DNA of 6,278 nt. Source: Gemmatimonadota bacterium. Its GTDB lineage: Bacteria; Gemmatimonadota; Gemmatimonadetes; Longimicrobiales; Longimicrobiaceae. Position 1 is the stretch's first letter, and each line of letters starts with the position of its first letter. The notes beneath the pieces are model-generated. The model saw only the letters and a list, made by a program, of their open reading frames with translations, did no database searches and was not told the DNA's origin. Positions 6,115 through 6,278 of this stretch are shown piece after piece. A program made the translations under genes and the position numbers. The stretch is taken from contig JAHWJV010000221.1 of the NCBI GenBank assembly GCA_019348265.1, forward strand, positions 1-6,278, read 5' to 3'.

Positions 6115-6278
6115 GTGACGGTGCGCAGGACGTCGCCGTGGACGCCGGGGACCGTCCCGCTCAACACCCGGCCGCCGCTCAGCGCGACCCGGACATCGAC
6201 GGACTCCGGCGCGACCGCCGCCGGCAGCAGGCCCGCGGCGTGCCCGTGGACCTCCTCCACCACCGGCCGGATCGCCTC
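5976..6278 (-). pseudogene. recC: Exodeoxyribonuclease V subunit gamma (RecC), internal fragment cut at both ends
   Basis: Read from the window end on the minus strand, 100 codons precede a TAG at 5978-5976. The segment carries sequence I recognise from the late part of RecC, the Chi-recognising scaffold of the RecBCD helicase-nuclease, in its actinobacterial form: ESVDVRVALSGGRVLSG, TVPGVHGDVLRTVTYSR, NARHRIVAWARFLALTAA and RPERAFEAVTVGR. The 5' part lies beyond the window. In the family this block is followed by more sequence (a helix leading to a LYDRGLREPLPL-like motif), but here similarity stops at GR near base 6009 and only ten unrelated codons remain. The gene is therefore broken at its 3' side, by rearrangement or misassembly. 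GC is about 75% by hand count and the codons are strongly GC-ending, unlike the upstream genes. Confidence 0.75.
6000..6010. other. Junction between two unrelated sequences
   Basis: Recognisable sequence of the plus-strand unknown protein ends around PAPYAE (to ~6009), and recC similarity on the opposite strand begins at about 6009. Two genes in convergent orientation each lose their 3' end at the same spot, with a rise in GC on the right side. No inverted repeat, target-site duplication or transposase is visible at the point. A contig chimera or an illegitimate recombination event both fit. Confidence 0.55.

Noticed and set aside
1..6278. tRNA, rRNA, CRISPR array or insertion sequence
   Set aside because: I saw no regularly spaced repeats, terminal inverted repeats, transposase motifs or cloverleaf-like sequence.

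Overview
The window looks like a high-GC Gram-negative bacterium. The TonB-dependent outer-membrane receptor and the two exported proteins imply an outer membrane and a periplasm. The receptor style, with an extracellular CADPEEPC loop, reminds me of Gemmatimonadota or a related soil phylum, but this is an impression and not a computed placement. The last ~270 bases do not fit that picture: they are richer in GC and encode, on the minus strand, a piece of RecC that looks actinobacterial.

Layout. Bases 1-4317 hold three tightly packed plus-strand genes. The first is the 3' part of a PQQ-dependent alcohol dehydrogenase (methanol/ethanol family) that carries the Asp-Tyr-Asp signature of lanthanide-using enzymes. 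It overlaps by 4 bases a periplasmic binding protein of the MxaJ/XoxJ type, which in turn overlaps by 11 bases a TonB-dependent receptor. Bases 4318-4598 have no gene but contain a weak hairpin and a possible sigma-54-type promoter. A perfect Shine-Dalgarno then leads a GTG-started small membrane protein of unknown function (4599-5171). After another gap with a short inverted repeat (5172-5424) comes a soluble protein of unknown function (5425-6114). Its last ~34 codons run antisense through the recC fragment.

How the genes may work together. Dehydrogenase plus XoxJ-like protein is a known pairing in methylotrophs. The new element is a TonB receptor translationally coupled behind them. The simplest hypothesis is that the receptor brings in something the enzyme needs, with lanthanide (probably as a chelate) the leading candidate, PQQ second and the substrate third. 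The binding protein would act as the periplasmic partner in cofactor loading or enzyme maturation.

Caution. At about 6000-6010 both the unknown gene and recC lose their expected continuation at the same place and base composition jumps. This is either a recombination breakpoint or an assembly chimera, so the final ~270 bases should not be used to infer gene neighbourhood until checked.
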